Of a stretch of DNA of 64,000 nt, positions 20,694-29,156 are shown piece after piece (the first letter of the stretch is position 1; every line of letters begins with the position of its first letter). The translations under genes and the position numbers were made by a program. Source of the DNA: Acidimicrobiaceae bacterium (GTDB lineage Bacteria > Actinomycetota > Acidimicrobiia > Acidimicrobiales > RAAP-2); the NCBI GenBank assembly GCA_003142095.1, contig PLON01000073.1, positions 10,668 to 74,667 on the forward strand. The letters are read 5' to 3'. The notes beneath the pieces are model-generated. The model saw nothing but the letters and a program-made list of their open reading frames with translations, was not told the DNA's origin and did not search any database.

Positions 20694-20730
20694 CAGATCG
20701 CGACAGTGTCTTCCCCTTCGCCGTCGCGAA

Positions 20731-20762
20731 TAACCGCCGGCCACTTCTGTGGCCGGCGGTTA
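20731..20762. terminator. terminator-like hairpin after the beta-glucosidase gene
   Basis: Perfect 14-bp stem TAACCGCCGGCCAC / GTGGCCGGCGGTTA with a TTCT loop, 38 bp past the stop codon. There is no T-run, as is common for actinobacterial terminators. Confidence 0.65.
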
Positions 20763-20914
20763 CCTCGCTAGTGGACCACGACGCCCCAGCCAAGGTGAGC
20801 TCTTCGTCGCCCGATGCCGACACGCGAATCATGGCGATGGATGACGAGACTCAACAGGGCGATGCCGACCGGCATGCTCGTGGTGAGAGATGCTAAATCA
20901 GAAGCGTGGCCTAG

Positions 20915-21634
20915 TTAGCTGGGAAAGACCGTCGCGTAGGGAATCGTCTTGGAGGGGATCTTGACGCTGACCGATTCTCCCCACTTCGTGAATGCCGTGT
21001 GGCTTGATCCCTTTGAGGTGACGACAGACTCCTTAAGGGGCAATGTCTTAGATCCCGACGAGATAGTCATGACGCTCACTTCTTTGGGCGCCGTACTCGT
21101 CGCCGCGGTCGGCCACGTGATTTGGTAGCCGTTGCTCGCCTTGTCGCGCTTGGCTAAGAGTTTCGTACCCTTCGCCGCAGGGAGCAGTTGCGTGAATGCA
21201 CCCGACGTCAGATTGGTCTTGAACGTCGTATACGGCGACGATCCCTTCGCCATAATGATCGAATCACTGCCGACCGTTTTCTGCTCGGCGGCCGTGAGAC
21301 CCATGACCTTCGTCAATCCCTTTTCGCTGCCGCTCAGATACGCGTCCTTCGGCGTCACCGTGATGGTGAACGTCTCGGTACCCGAGGCGTAGGTTTCGGT
21401 GCCGCTCGTGGTGCCAATGTTGGCCACGACAGAACTTTTGACCTTGTCATCGGTGGTCGTCACGACGATGTGCACACCGCTCTCCTTGGCCAGCGCACTC
21501 TTCGCGGCAGCCAAAAGAGAGGTCGTCGTAGGGCTCTTCGACGCCGCCTGGGCGCCGAGCGCGGGACCGACCACGAGGGTGCCGGAGAGCACGGCGAGAG
21601 AGAGGGTAAGTGAGGTACGTCGAGAAAGAGCCAT
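20915..21634 (-). CDS. secreted protein of unknown function
   Basis: 239 aa with a signal peptide (MALSRRTSLTLSLAVLSG..., cleavage near AQAAS). The mature protein is Ser/Thr/Lys-rich with alternating beta-like segments (TYASGTETFTITVTP, AYLSGSEKG), reminiscent of LppX/LolA-like folds, but I cannot confirm that. Start set at ATG 21634 because a TAGGCT hexamer ends exactly 6 nt upstream; an ATG two codons earlier is also in frame. No Cys, so not a lipoprotein. Confidence 0.75.
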   Translation of the reverse strand: MALSRRTSLTLSLAVLSGTLVVGPALGAQAASKSPTTTSLLAAAKSALAKESGVHIVVTTTDDKVKSSVVANIGTTSGTETYASGTETFTITVTPKDAYLSGSEKGLTKVMGLTAAEQKTVGSDSIIMAKGSSPYTTFKTNLTSGAFTQLLPAAKGTKLLAKRDKASNGYQITWPTAATSTAPKEVSVMTISSGSKTLPLKESVVTSKGSSHTAFTKWGESVSVKIPSKTIPYATVFPS

Positions 21635-21640
21635 GACCAT

Positions 21641-21646
21641 AGCCTA
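21641..21646 (-). promoter_or_regulatory. -10 box TAGGCT, leaderless arrangement
   Basis: TAGGCT read on the minus strand, ending 6 nt before ATG 21634, so transcription would begin at the start codon. Confidence 0.5.
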
Positions 21647-21712
21647 GGGGGATTTGTGATCGCGACCGATTCGTCCGCCGTGGCCAGCAGGGATGTCCAC
21701 TCGAGCGAAGGT

Positions 21713-22144
21713 TTAAAAACAGCCCGCCAGGTCAAAAAGGAACTGCTGCAAGATGTGAATTCCGTCGAGAAGTTCCGGCGATGCCGATTCAAGTTTCTCG
21801 TCGCTCAGGATCCCGTTCGCGACCGCCGTTGATCGCAGCGCCACTTGAAGAGTGCTGAGCCACGCCCACGCTTCACTGTCCGTGAGGTACTGCTCTTGGA
21901 GCGTCATGAACGCAAGTTCCGCGTTCGACGCCGTCTCGCTCTGACGGGCGAGGGTCGAGAGAGGGTCGTCGTCGTCGTCGCTCGGATTGATCGGCGGATT
22001 CAGCGAGAGATGCCATTCGTGCTCGGGATCTCGCTCGCCCGCCAAGACGTGAGCAAAGACCTCGCGAACAACCCCTCGTCCGACGTCGTTGAGACGCACC
22101 TCAATGCGACCGTCGCGACGACGAGCAAAGAGCTTTGTAGCCAT
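21713..22144 (-). CDS. DUF2017 family protein
   Basis: 143 aa, matching the actinobacterial DUF2017 family that is habitually encoded beside clpS. It has an N-terminal segment with basic residues (ATKLFARRRDGRIEV), an acidic DDDDD patch near residue 57, and a helical C-terminus (LQEQYLTDSEAWAWLSTLQ). Its ATG overlaps the clpS stop by one base (TAATG), so translation is coupled. Function unknown; a role in Clp proteolysis is inferred from position only. Confidence 0.85.
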   Translation of the reverse strand: MATKLFARRRDGRIEVRLNDVGRGVVREVFAHVLAGERDPEHEWHLSLNPPINPSDDDDDPLSTLARQSETASNAELAFMTLQEQYLTDSEAWAWLSTLQVALRSTAVANGILSDEKLESASPELLDGIHILQQFLFDLAGCF

Positions 22145-22461
22145 TACCCGTCACGCTCCACGCTCGACTGAAGCCCCGCGACTTGCAATTTGACACAGTA
22201 GGACTCGGCGCGTTCGCGCTGGCCGGACCAGACAATGGCGCGTCCCTCGTGGTGCACCGTCAACATCAGGTGGGTGCATTTATTGTTCGAATAGCCAAAC
22301 ACTCTCTTGAAGACCGCGACCACGACCGTCATCGGTGTCACGGGATCGTTCCAGGCAATGACGTTCCAAGGCCGTTCGGTGACGACCGACACGTCGCTCT
22401 CCACTCGCTGCTCGAGGTCATTCTCGGCCGTGGCGTTACGAAGTATCTTCAACGTCGGCAT
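22144..22461 (-). CDS. clpS: ATP-dependent Clp protease adaptor ClpS
   Basis: 105 aa. Delivers N-degron substrates to ClpAP/ClpCP. The ClpS core is clear: WNVIAWNDPVTPMTVVVAVF, then HLMLTVHHEGRAIVWSG and RERAESYCVKLQVAGL. The N-terminal extension that contacts the ATPase is about 30 residues. First gene of a two-gene unit with DUF2017; divergent from the MpaB-like gene with 74 bp between starts. Confidence 0.92.
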   Translation of the reverse strand: MPTLKILRNATAENDLEQRVESDVSVVTERPWNVIAWNDPVTPMTVVVAVFKRVFGYSNNKCTHLMLTVHHEGRAIVWSGQRERAESYCVKLQVAGLQSSVERDG

Positions 22462-22535
22462 CCACCCAGTGTCGCAGACGACTGAGCCGATTGGAAGCGT
22501 CGGAACTTAAAATGGACGAAGGCCGAGGAGGCGCC

Positions 22536-23438
22536 ATGCTCAGAACGAAATGTCGCGACGTCGCGACGCGTCTGCGCCAACGCGTGGGGCTCTCCATTCG
22601 TCACGCGGCGGGGCTGACGAACGAACCACCACCGCGCTGCGACGATCCCGACGAGGCGTTCGGGGACGTTCACGGAGTGGCGCGACTCGTCCATCGCGAA
22701 CTTCCGTCGATGTTGATCGGTGGCGTTGGTTCGCTGTTCTTTCAGATGCTTCACCCGTACGCAATGGCGGGCGTCGCCCAGCACTCGCGCTATCAGGACG
22801 ATCCACTTGGCCGAGTCCTGCAAACCGCGAACTTCATCGGGGCCACCACCTTCGGCTCGAAGGCGTCGGCGCAGGTGGCAATTGATCGGGTCCTGTCGGT
22901 CCACCAGTACGTGCATGGCGTCGCCGACGACGGCCAACCCTACGACGCGAACGATCCGCAACTCCTGCTGTGGATCCACTGCGCGGAGATCTATATGTTT
23001 CTTGGCGCCTATCGCCGGTTCGGATCAACGAGACTCAGCGACACCGAGGCCGACCGCTACGTGGCCGAGATGGCACCACTGGCGCGCACGCTCGGCGTGA
23101 TCACTCCGCCCGAAAGCGTGAGCGAACTGTGCGCCGCGCTCTTGACGTTTCGTGGCGAGCTGCGCCTCAGCGCAGACGGCGTCGCGGCGCGCGACTTCAT
23201 TGCCTACGGTGTGATGAAGAGTCGCATACAACGAATCGTCTATCGACTCTTAGTCTTGAGCGCGTGGTCGTTACTGCCCGCCTACGCCCAAGACTTTCTC
23301 GGCGTACGTCAGCGTGGGTGGCGCGATCGACTACTCATACGGCCTGCGACGACGGCGATCTGTTACGCGATGCGCATTGCCGTTCCGCCGCCACGTCACG
23401 TGGCAATCGTGAGTCCTCCATCGACTGCGACCACTTGA
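22536..23438 (+). CDS. MpaB-like oxygenase family protein (DUF2236)
   Basis: 300 aa. Matches the oxygenase MpaB / latex-clearing-protein family: RELPSMLIGGVGSLFFQMLHPYAMAGVAQHSRYQDDPLGRVLQT and the HxxxHG-like segment SVHQYVHGV, followed by WIHCAEIYMFLGAY. The family binds haem or acts as a monooxygenase; the substrate here is unknown. Start at ATG 22536 has GAGGAGG 5 nt upstream; earlier in-frame starts at 22491 and 22512 lack this. Its 3' end overlaps the convergent SDR gene by 43 bp. A second family member lies at 38609-39439. Confidence 0.85.
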   Translation: MLRTKCRDVATRLRQRVGLSIRHAAGLTNEPPPRCDDPDEAFGDVHGVARLVHRELPSMLIGGVGSLFFQMLHPYAMAGVAQHSRYQDDPLGRVLQTANFIGATTFGSKASAQVAIDRVLSVHQYVHGVADDGQPYDANDPQLLLWIHCAEIYMFLGAYRRFGSTRLSDTEADRYVAEMAPLARTLGVITPPESVSELCAALLTFRGELRLSADGVAARDFIAYGVMKSRIQRIVYRLLVLSAWSLLPAYAQDFLGVRQRGWRDRLLIRPATTAICYAMRIAVPPPRHVAIVSPPSTATT

Positions 23439-24115
23439 CCCGTCACGTACGAAGAGCTCGCGAGCGCCACGATCACGTCGGCCACATCGTCGGGTGTGCC
23501 ACTTCGCCGTAGTGGCGCCACGCTTTGCACGTACCCTCGCACGGCATCCCAACCCTGCGTCCACGGTGTATCGATGAAACCGGGCGCGACGGCGTTCACG
23601 CGGACCTCGGGGCCGACGACCTTCGCGAGAAGTGTCGTCATGTGATTGAGCGCCGCCTTGGACGCCGCGTAGGGAATCGATGAGCCCGTGGGTCGCATTC
23701 CCGCAATGGAGGATACATTCACAATGGATCCCTTGCTCATCTGTAGAGCGGGCATCGCAGCCACACTGAGTTGCCACGTGCCAAAGACGTTGACCTCGAA
23801 CATCTCCCTCCAGATATCGACGCTTGCAGCCTCAAGGTCACGGTGTGCGATGACTTTCGTCGTGCCGGCATTATTGACCAGCACGTCGAGTCGACCGCAC
23901 TGCTCGAGGACATCGGCGATGAGTCGCGCGCAGTCCTCCGCCTGGGCGATATCGGCTTGTACGTAATGCGCGTTCGCAGTGCTCTCCGCCAAGTGCTCCC
24001 CCGCTTCCACACTGTGGATGGAGTTGAACACCACGGTGTCGCCGCGTTCGGCGAAACGCCGCGCGGTCGCGAGCCCGATGCCGCTCGTCGAGCCAGTAAC
24101 AAGGACGACGCTCAT
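23396..24115 (-). CDS. short-chain dehydrogenase/reductase
   Basis: 239 aa classical SDR: dinucleotide motif TGSTSGIG at the N-terminus, NNAG near residue 82, catalytic Ser in NVSSIAG and the YxxxK pair in SIPYAASK, then PGFIDTPW. Ends VVAVDGG. NAD(P)-dependent oxidoreductase of unknown substrate. The ATG overlaps the stop of the aldose-epimerase gene (ATGA), so the two form a unit; a sugar or polyol substrate is possible. Confidence 0.9.
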   Translation of the reverse strand: MSVVLVTGSTSGIGLATARRFAERGDTVVFNSIHSVEAGEHLAESTANAHYVQADIAQAEDCARLIADVLEQCGRLDVLVNNAGTTKVIAHRDLEAASVDIWREMFEVNVFGTWQLSVAAMPALQMSKGSIVNVSSIAGMRPTGSSIPYAASKAALNHMTTLLAKVVGPEVRVNAVAPGFIDTPWTQGWDAVRGYVQSVAPLRRSGTPDDVADVIVALASSSYVTGQVVAVDGGLTIAT

Positions 24116-25026
24116 GGTTGGGCCCGGCGCAGTCGCCACGAGCCCGCCCAGTGTTGACCTGGCTCGAGGACGACCACGTCCTTGCCGCTACGCAGCGCGT
24201 CGGGCGGACAGGTCATCGGCTCCACGGCCACCGAGGTTCGCCGACGCCCCTTTTCGTTTTTGTCGCCCGTGTACACCTGCAGATACGGAAAGTTTCGATC
24301 AACGCTCAACTCGATCAGTCCGCCTTGAGTGTCTTCGAGTGTCGCCACCGCCAGACCCGAGTCGTCGCGAATAAGTTCGGTGTACGTCACGTCGAGGTCG
24401 TGACCGCTGAGTGACTTGCGCGTCGAAAAGTCGAGAGGGTGCCCGGCGAGCGGCAGTATCTCACCGGTGGGCAACTGGCGATCGTCCACCGCGATGTAGG
24501 ACGTGGCCGGAATCTCTAACAGGGCTCCTTCGATGGTCGGCGTGGTCACCGCGAGGTAGGGATGAAATCCCACGCCAAAGGGCAGTGGCACGCCGTCGCG
24601 GTTGGTCACTGTCGTGGTGACGGTGAGACCGAGCGACCCGAGGTGGTACGCGACCTGAATCTCGCTGGCGAAGGGGTAATCGGGCGTCGGATGTAGGAGA
24701 AGTGACAGCACGCAGCGATTCTGATTTACCGCTTCGATGCGAAACGGAAGCCAGCGCACGAGTCCGTGCGAGGCGGTGGCGTGGGCTACGTCGTCGATGC
24801 GCGGCTGCGCGACGCGACCAGAAAACTCCCACTCCCCGCTACCGATGCGATTGGGCCACGGGTAGAGGAGTTGACCGCGGGCCATGGTGGGCACCTCTTC
24901 GCCAGCGAAGCCTTCAATGACGCTCACGCCTCCCTTGACGTAAGTGCGTAGCGTCGCTCCCACCTCGGTGACCACGGCACGTTGGTCACCGTGCGCAATG
25001 GCAATCTGTTCTCCTGAAGGCAACAT
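24112..25026 (-). CDS. aldose 1-epimerase family protein
   Basis: 304 aa, galactose-mutarotase fold, catalysing interconversion of alpha and beta anomers. Family signposts: LYPWPNRIGSGEW, HGLVR (catalytic His), GVGFHPYL, and the C-terminal VAVEPMTCPPDALRSG. Start ATG 25026, preceded by AAAGGAC. Coupled to the downstream SDR by an ATGA overlap. Likely role is carbohydrate uptake or turnover together with the sugar kinases elsewhere in the window. Confidence 0.9.
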   Translation of the reverse strand: MLPSGEQIAIAHGDQRAVVTEVGATLRTYVKGGVSVIEGFAGEEVPTMARGQLLYPWPNRIGSGEWEFSGRVAQPRIDDVAHATASHGLVRWLPFRIEAVNQNRCVLSLLLHPTPDYPFASEIQVAYHLGSLGLTVTTTVTNRDGVPLPFGVGFHPYLAVTTPTIEGALLEIPATSYIAVDDRQLPTGEILPLAGHPLDFSTRKSLSGHDLDVTYTELIRDDSGLAVATLEDTQGGLIELSVDRNFPYLQVYTGDKNEKGRRRTSVAVEPMTCPPDALRSGKDVVVLEPGQHWAGSWRLRRAQP

Positions 25027-25070
25027 CAGTGTTTATCCGTCCTTTTCACTGTTAGGTAACTTACGACAGT

Positions 25071-25076
25071 TAACGT
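25071..25076 (+). promoter_or_regulatory. -10 box TAACGT, leaderless arrangement (surE)
   Basis: TAACGT followed by exactly 6 nt and the surE ATG at 25083. Confidence 0.5.
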
Positions 25077-25082
25077 TGAGGT

Positions 25083-25928
25083 ATGCGATTACTCCTCACG
25101 AACGACGATGGCGTCTTGGCCCCCGGCATGGCGGTCTTGGCTCGAAGTGTGGCTCTCTGGATGGAATCTGCTCCCGCCGACGAAGTGCGCGAAGCCATCG
25201 TCGTGGCGCCGAACCGCAACTACTCGGGCATGTCGTCGGCCGTCGGCGACGTCTTCGAACGACCGACCGTCAAATACCGCCGCCACCGCATTGCCGGGGC
25301 CGAATCGATTGTGACGTACGGACTCGAGGCGCCACCGGCCCTGTGCGCCATCCTCGGCGCGCTCGGAAGTTTTGACTTCACGCCCGACGTCATAGTCTCG
25401 GGCATCAACGCCGGAGCCAACGTGGGGCGCAGTATCTTACATTCGGGCACCGTCGGCGCAGTTCTCACGGGCGCGCAACTCGGTCTGTCGGGACTCGCCG
25501 TGTCGGTGCAGTGGGGCGAAGATGTCCACTACGACACGGCGGCGCTCGTGACGATTGAAGTCCTCGACGAACTCTTTCGCGCCCCTTCGCGCACCTTGTT
25601 GAATCTCAACGTTCCGAATTTGGCCATTCACCAATTAAAGGGCGTGCGTCGCGGCCACATCTCCACGGCCGGTCTCATCAAAGCCGCCGGCCCGAGAGCC
25701 GGTGGCGAAGCGCTGAGCGAAGAGGGCGAACTGCCGCTGCGCCTCGGTGCCGCGAGTCCCGAGTTGGGTGACGTCAGTGACGAGAACGCGGACGACGACG
25801 GGGCACTGCTCGCCGCCGGCTATGCGTCCTTGACGCCGATCCAAGGTCCGCGCGAAGTGAACGATCCCGCGCTCGACGACGTCATAGAAAAGGCTCTGGA
25901 CGCGATGTCGCGTCAACTCAGTATCTGA
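25083..25928 (+). CDS. surE: 5'/3'-nucleotidase SurE
   Basis: 281 aa. Metal-dependent nucleoside-monophosphate phosphatase. Conserved motif LLTNDDGVLAPG at residues 3-14 carries the metal-binding Asp pair; NRNYSGMSS gives the Ser/Asn ligands; VSGINAGANVG and HSGTVGA are typical. Its C-terminal part is acidic and longer than in E. coli SurE. Appears to be leaderless (TAACGT 6 nt before ATG). Convergent with arfB, 1 bp between stops. Confidence 0.93.
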   Translation: MRLLLTNDDGVLAPGMAVLARSVALWMESAPADEVREAIVVAPNRNYSGMSSAVGDVFERPTVKYRRHRIAGAESIVTYGLEAPPALCAILGALGSFDFTPDVIVSGINAGANVGRSILHSGTVGAVLTGAQLGLSGLAVSVQWGEDVHYDTAALVTIEVLDELFRAPSRTLLNLNVPNLAIHQLKGVRRGHISTAGLIKAAGPRAGGEALSEEGELPLRLGAASPELGDVSDENADDDGALLAAGYASLTPIQGPREVNDPALDDVIEKALDAMSRQLSI

Positions 25929-25929
25929 A

Positions 25930-26364
25930 TTACTCGTCGTCGGGACGGCGGCGCTGTACCTTCAAGCGACCGCGAGCCTTCTTATCGTCGACGCGGCGAA
26001 CCTTCGCACTCTTGGTGGGCTTGGTCGCTCGTCGCGGCGTGCGCGGCGCGAGAGCTACGGCGAGCTTCTCCGCGAGTTGAGTGAGCGCGGCACTTCGATT
26101 TTGGCCCTGGGAGCGAAAACGACTCGCGCTCGAACGCACCACCGTCCCGAGTGAGTCCACCACTCGGTGCTTGTCGGCGTCGCTCAAGGTGGTGGAGTCT
26201 TCGACGCGAAATGACGCCACGACGCGAGTCAGCGACCGATTGGCGTGTTGGCCGCCGGGCCCTCCCGAGGTCGTCACCCGAAGTTCGATCTCGTCGGCCG
26301 GGATTGTCAGTCGCGAACGAACTGTGATCGAACCGTCGTCGTTGGTCCGCGGACCGCTCGACAC
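25930..26364 (-). CDS. arfB: alternative ribosome-rescue hydrolase ArfB (YaeJ family)
   Basis: 144 aa. Releases peptides from stalled ribosomes. The catalytic GGQ motif sits in SGGPGGQHANRS near residue 34, with the family order IPADEIELRVTTSGGPGGQ, and a highly basic C-terminal tail (KSAKVRRVDDKKARGRLKVQRRR) that inserts into the mRNA channel. No codon-recognition domain, so not RF1/RF2. GTG start at 26364, just after the thioesterase stop, so the two are probably co-transcribed. Confidence 0.9.
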   Translation of the reverse strand: MSSGPRTNDDGSITVRSRLTIPADEIELRVTTSGGPGGQHANRSLTRVVASFRVEDSTTLSDADKHRVVDSLGTVVRSSASRFRSQGQNRSAALTQLAEKLAVALAPRTPRRATKPTKSAKVRRVDDKKARGRLKVQRRRPDDE

Positions 26365-26367
26365 GTC

Positions 26368-27198
26368 CTAATTACCACCGGGCAGTCGCACCATGGCGAT
26401 CTGAGACGACGACGCGACGAGTTGATCCTCCGCGTCAAAGAGTTCGCACCGCTCGTCAACGAAGCCGTCCGCGATAGCGACGACCCACTGGCGCGCGCGC
26501 AACCACTCACTCCTCGGTACCCGATGAACGTAGGACGTGAGCTGCAACGTGGGGACCCAGCCCGACGAGCCGAGCGGCATCGTCGCCGGCGGCAAGGCGT
26601 CAGCTGCGAACAGCAGACTCCACGGATCCCACGAGGCCTCACCGTCGTCGAGGCGCAACCATCCGCGCACTTCGCCGAGCGAGGAGAGCTGCCCCTCCCA
26701 CCAACCGGTGGTCGCAGGGTCAAGTCGCATTTCGAGCACGCGCATGATGTTGATGTCGTCGCTGCCGGTCGACTGACGAGAGACCTCGAGCGGCGCCAGA
26801 TCAACCACGGGCGCCGACTGGTAGCGAACGGATGACTCGTCGCGCAGGGTACCGAGCGTGACTAGGGATTCCAGGGTTAGTTCGTCACCTTGAGTCATGG
26901 CGACGTAGACGAACGAGACGTTGCGCCCGACCTTACGAAGTTCAACGCGCAACTCGGCGGCGCCGAACGCGGGAGCATTTACGAAGTTCGTTGTGAGCGC
27001 GGTGACGTGGATGTGCGTCGAACCATGCGCGCTGGCTTCGGCGAGTGCGGCGCTCGCGACGACGCATTGGAGGTATCCCCCGTGGGGATGACCCATGACG
27101 GAATAGAGCGTGGAGAGTGTCGCGATGTATCGCCCGTCACCCAGGGGCTCTACGGACGCCGCACCGCGAAGTGCGCGACCTTCGTCGGCTGAAGTCAT
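26368..27198 (-). CDS. acyl-CoA thioesterase family protein (double hot-dog)
   Basis: 276 aa with a TesB/4HBT_3-type layout: first hot-dog with GHPHGGYLQCVVASAALAEAS near residue 36, second with DPWSLLFAADALPPATMPLG and PTLQLTSYVHRVP. Family members hydrolyse acyl-CoA; the substrate cannot be read here. Start chosen at ATG 27198 since a TAGAGT box lies 7 nt upstream and the longer ORF adds 58 untypical residues. Followed by arfB. Confidence 0.85.
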   Translation of the reverse strand: MTSADEGRALRGAASVEPLGDGRYIATLSTLYSVMGHPHGGYLQCVVASAALAEASAHGSTHIHVTALTTNFVNAPAFGAAELRVELRKVGRNVSFVYVAMTQGDELTLESLVTLGTLRDESSVRYQSAPVVDLAPLEVSRQSTGSDDINIMRVLEMRLDPATTGWWEGQLSSLGEVRGWLRLDDGEASWDPWSLLFAADALPPATMPLGSSGWVPTLQLTSYVHRVPRSEWLRARQWVVAIADGFVDERCELFDAEDQLVASSSQIAMVRLPGGN

Positions 27199-27262
27199 GG
27201 GTGCAACTCTAACGGTCCAAGAGACCTCAACCAGTAGGGTGGCGTCGCGAAGGAGGTCGACT

Positions 27263-27349
27263 ATGAGCCCCGTTATGGACCTTCGCCGCGCCACGCCGTG
27301 GCACCCAGGTCCGTCGAGTACGCGTCCTCGCGTCAAGGTCGTCTCATGA
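27263..27349 (+). CDS. possible 28-residue leader ORF before the YHS permease
   Basis: ATG 27263 is preceded by AAGGAGGT with ideal spacing, stronger than any other ribosome site nearby. The 28-codon frame (MSPVMDLRRATPWHPG...) ends with TGA overlapping the permease ATG (ATGA). The peptide is basic and unlike known domains. It may serve translational coupling or attenuation rather than make a functional peptide. Confidence 0.45.
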   Translation: MSPVMDLRRATPWHPGPSSTRPRVKVVS

Positions 27350-28740
27350 TCGCGACCACGAACGTGCTGCACTGGCTCGGCACCGGCTTCAAAGTATCGC
27401 TCGCGATGGTGTGGATGACGTGGTGGCCGCTGGTGCTCGGCTTTACGCTCGCGGGCCTGGTGCAGGGAATGCTCCCGCGTGCCACGCTTCGACGGGAGTT
27501 GGGCTCTAACTCGGCCGGTTCACACGCCAAGGCGTCACTGTTGGGGATGTTGTCGTCGTCGTGTAGCTACGCGGCGAGCGCCATGGCGCGCGCACTCTTC
27601 GCCCGCGGGGCGTCGTGGACGAACTCCATCGTGTTCATGGTGGCGTCAACGAACCTCGTCATCGAACTCGGCGTAGTGCTCTTCGTGCTGCTCGGCTGGC
27701 CCTTCGTGCTCGCCCAACTGATCGGCGGGATCGTGATGGTGGTTCTTCTCATCTCCCTCACTCCCCTCATATTTCGCCGAGCCAGAGTCGAGAATCTCGG
27801 TCAACGGGTTGCTGACGACACCGCGACGAGCGTCTCGTCACCGCCAACGTCTCGACGCGCGCGCGTCGGTCTCTCCGCGCGATACACCATGGGAGATCTC
27901 ACCATGGTGCGCAAGGAGCTCGTCATTGGTTTTGTGGTCGCCGGGTTTCTCAGTGTCCACGTGCCAAGTTCGTGGTGGAGTCACATCTTCATCAACGGGC
28001 ACGGCGTCTGGACCGTCCTCGAGAACGTGGTCCTCGCCCCGCTCGTCGCCGTGCTGGCGTTCGTCTGCTCGGTGGGGAACATTCCTCTGGCCGCGTCACT
28101 CTGGGCGCACGGCGTCGCCTTTGGCGGCGTCGTTGCGTTCATCTTCGCCGATCTCGTGACGTTGCCGCTTCTGGTCATCTACCGTCGTTACTACGGCACC
28201 GATAACGCCTGGCGACTCTTCGCATTGCTTTGGGCAACGGCCAGCGGCGCCGGTCTGGTCGTGGACGGTCTCTTTCATCTGAGCCACCTCGTACCGAGCA
28301 GTCGCCACGTTCGAGTGCTTTCGGGTCAGTTCCCCCTCGGTACGACGTTGGTGTTAAACGTCCTCGCACTTATCGTGCTCGTGTGCGTCTGGCGACTGGC
28401 GCACGGCGCCCGGATGGACCACCAGGGCGCCACTGACCCCATCTGTGGCATGACGGTCGATCCGGACACCGCGCCAGCGTCCGCTGTACGTGAGGGAAAG
28501 ACCTACTACTTCTGCTCTCTCGGGTGTCGCGACAAATTCGACGCCGAAGGCCACGTCGAACCCGAAACTGGAGATGATCACGTTGACCCGGTGTGCGCAA
28601 TGCACGTGGCTGGCCACCACATCACCTCAGTCGGCCCTGACGGGGTGACCTATTATTTCTGCAGCGAAGGATGTCGTACGACATTTCTTCATGGGGCGTC
28701 CCCGGCGAACCATACAGCGAGTGAGGACGAACACAGTTGA
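27346..28740 (+). CDS. permease (DUF318/ArsP-like) fused to two YHS metal-binding domains
   Basis: 464 aa. The first 360 residues hold about eight membrane helices in two repeats. The first has LLGMLSSSCSYAASAMARALFARGASWTNSIVFMVASTNLV; the second has VCSVGNIPLAASLWAHGVAFGGVVAFIFADLV. Both resemble the permease family of ArsP and related exporters. Two YHS/TRASH domains follow: DPICGMTV...YYFCSLGCRDKF and DPVCAMHV...YYFCSEGCRTTF, each with three metal-ligand Cys. Likely a heavy-metal or metalloid exporter. Start at ATG 27346 coupled to the leader ORF; the stop overlaps the NUDIX start (TTGA). Confidence 0.85.
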   Translation: MIATTNVLHWLGTGFKVSLAMVWMTWWPLVLGFTLAGLVQGMLPRATLRRELGSNSAGSHAKASLLGMLSSSCSYAASAMARALFARGASWTNSIVFMVASTNLVIELGVVLFVLLGWPFVLAQLIGGIVMVVLLISLTPLIFRRARVENLGQRVADDTATSVSSPPTSRRARVGLSARYTMGDLTMVRKELVIGFVVAGFLSVHVPSSWWSHIFINGHGVWTVLENVVLAPLVAVLAFVCSVGNIPLAASLWAHGVAFGGVVAFIFADLVTLPLLVIYRRYYGTDNAWRLFALLWATASGAGLVVDGLFHLSHLVPSSRHVRVLSGQFPLGTTLVLNVLALIVLVCVWRLAHGARMDHQGATDPICGMTVDPDTAPASAVREGKTYYFCSLGCRDKFDAEGHVEPETGDDHVDPVCAMHVAGHHITSVGPDGVTYYFCSEGCRTTFLHGASPANHTASEDEHS

Positions 28741-29156
28741 GCAGACAGCACACCAGCGTGAGGGCCTACGGCATCCTCGTGCACGAAGAGAGCGTGCTGC
28801 TCGTTCGTTCGAGTAGCCCCCAGATCATTCCCCCACTGTGGTGGCTTCCCGGCGGCGGCATCGACTTTGGTGAGTCTCCCGAAGAGACTCTGCTACGAGA
28901 GTTCGAAGAAGAGACCGGCCTCGCGATCAAAGATCCCGCACTTCTGCACGTCGCGAGCGACGTTCGCCGTCGTCCCAACGGCGACCGTATCCACACGGTG
29001 CGGGTTCTCTACACCGTGTCACTCGACAGTGGAGCGTTGCGCGACGAGGCGATTGGCACGACCGACCAAGTTCACTGGTTCAAATTGGACGAGCTGGATA
29101 GCGTCAACGTGGCCGAGTACGCCGCGCGAGCGATTCAGCTCACGCTCGAAAAGTAG
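28737..29156 (+). CDS. NUDIX hydrolase
   Basis: 139 aa. The NUDIX box is complete: GGGIDFGESPEETLLREFEEETGL (given here by its key residues G, E of GES, R-E and EE-x-G), at about residues 39-62. Hydrolyses a nucleoside diphosphate linked to another group; substrate unknown. TTG start overlapping the permease stop (TTGA), so co-translated with it. The 3' end overlaps the convergent CoA-ligase gene by 22 bp. Confidence 0.9.
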   Translation: MSRQHTSVRAYGILVHEESVLLVRSSSPQIIPPLWWLPGGGIDFGESPEETLLREFEEETGLAIKDPALLHVASDVRRRPNGDRIHTVRVLYTVSLDSGALRDEAIGTTDQVHWFKLDELDSVNVAEYAARAIQLTLEK

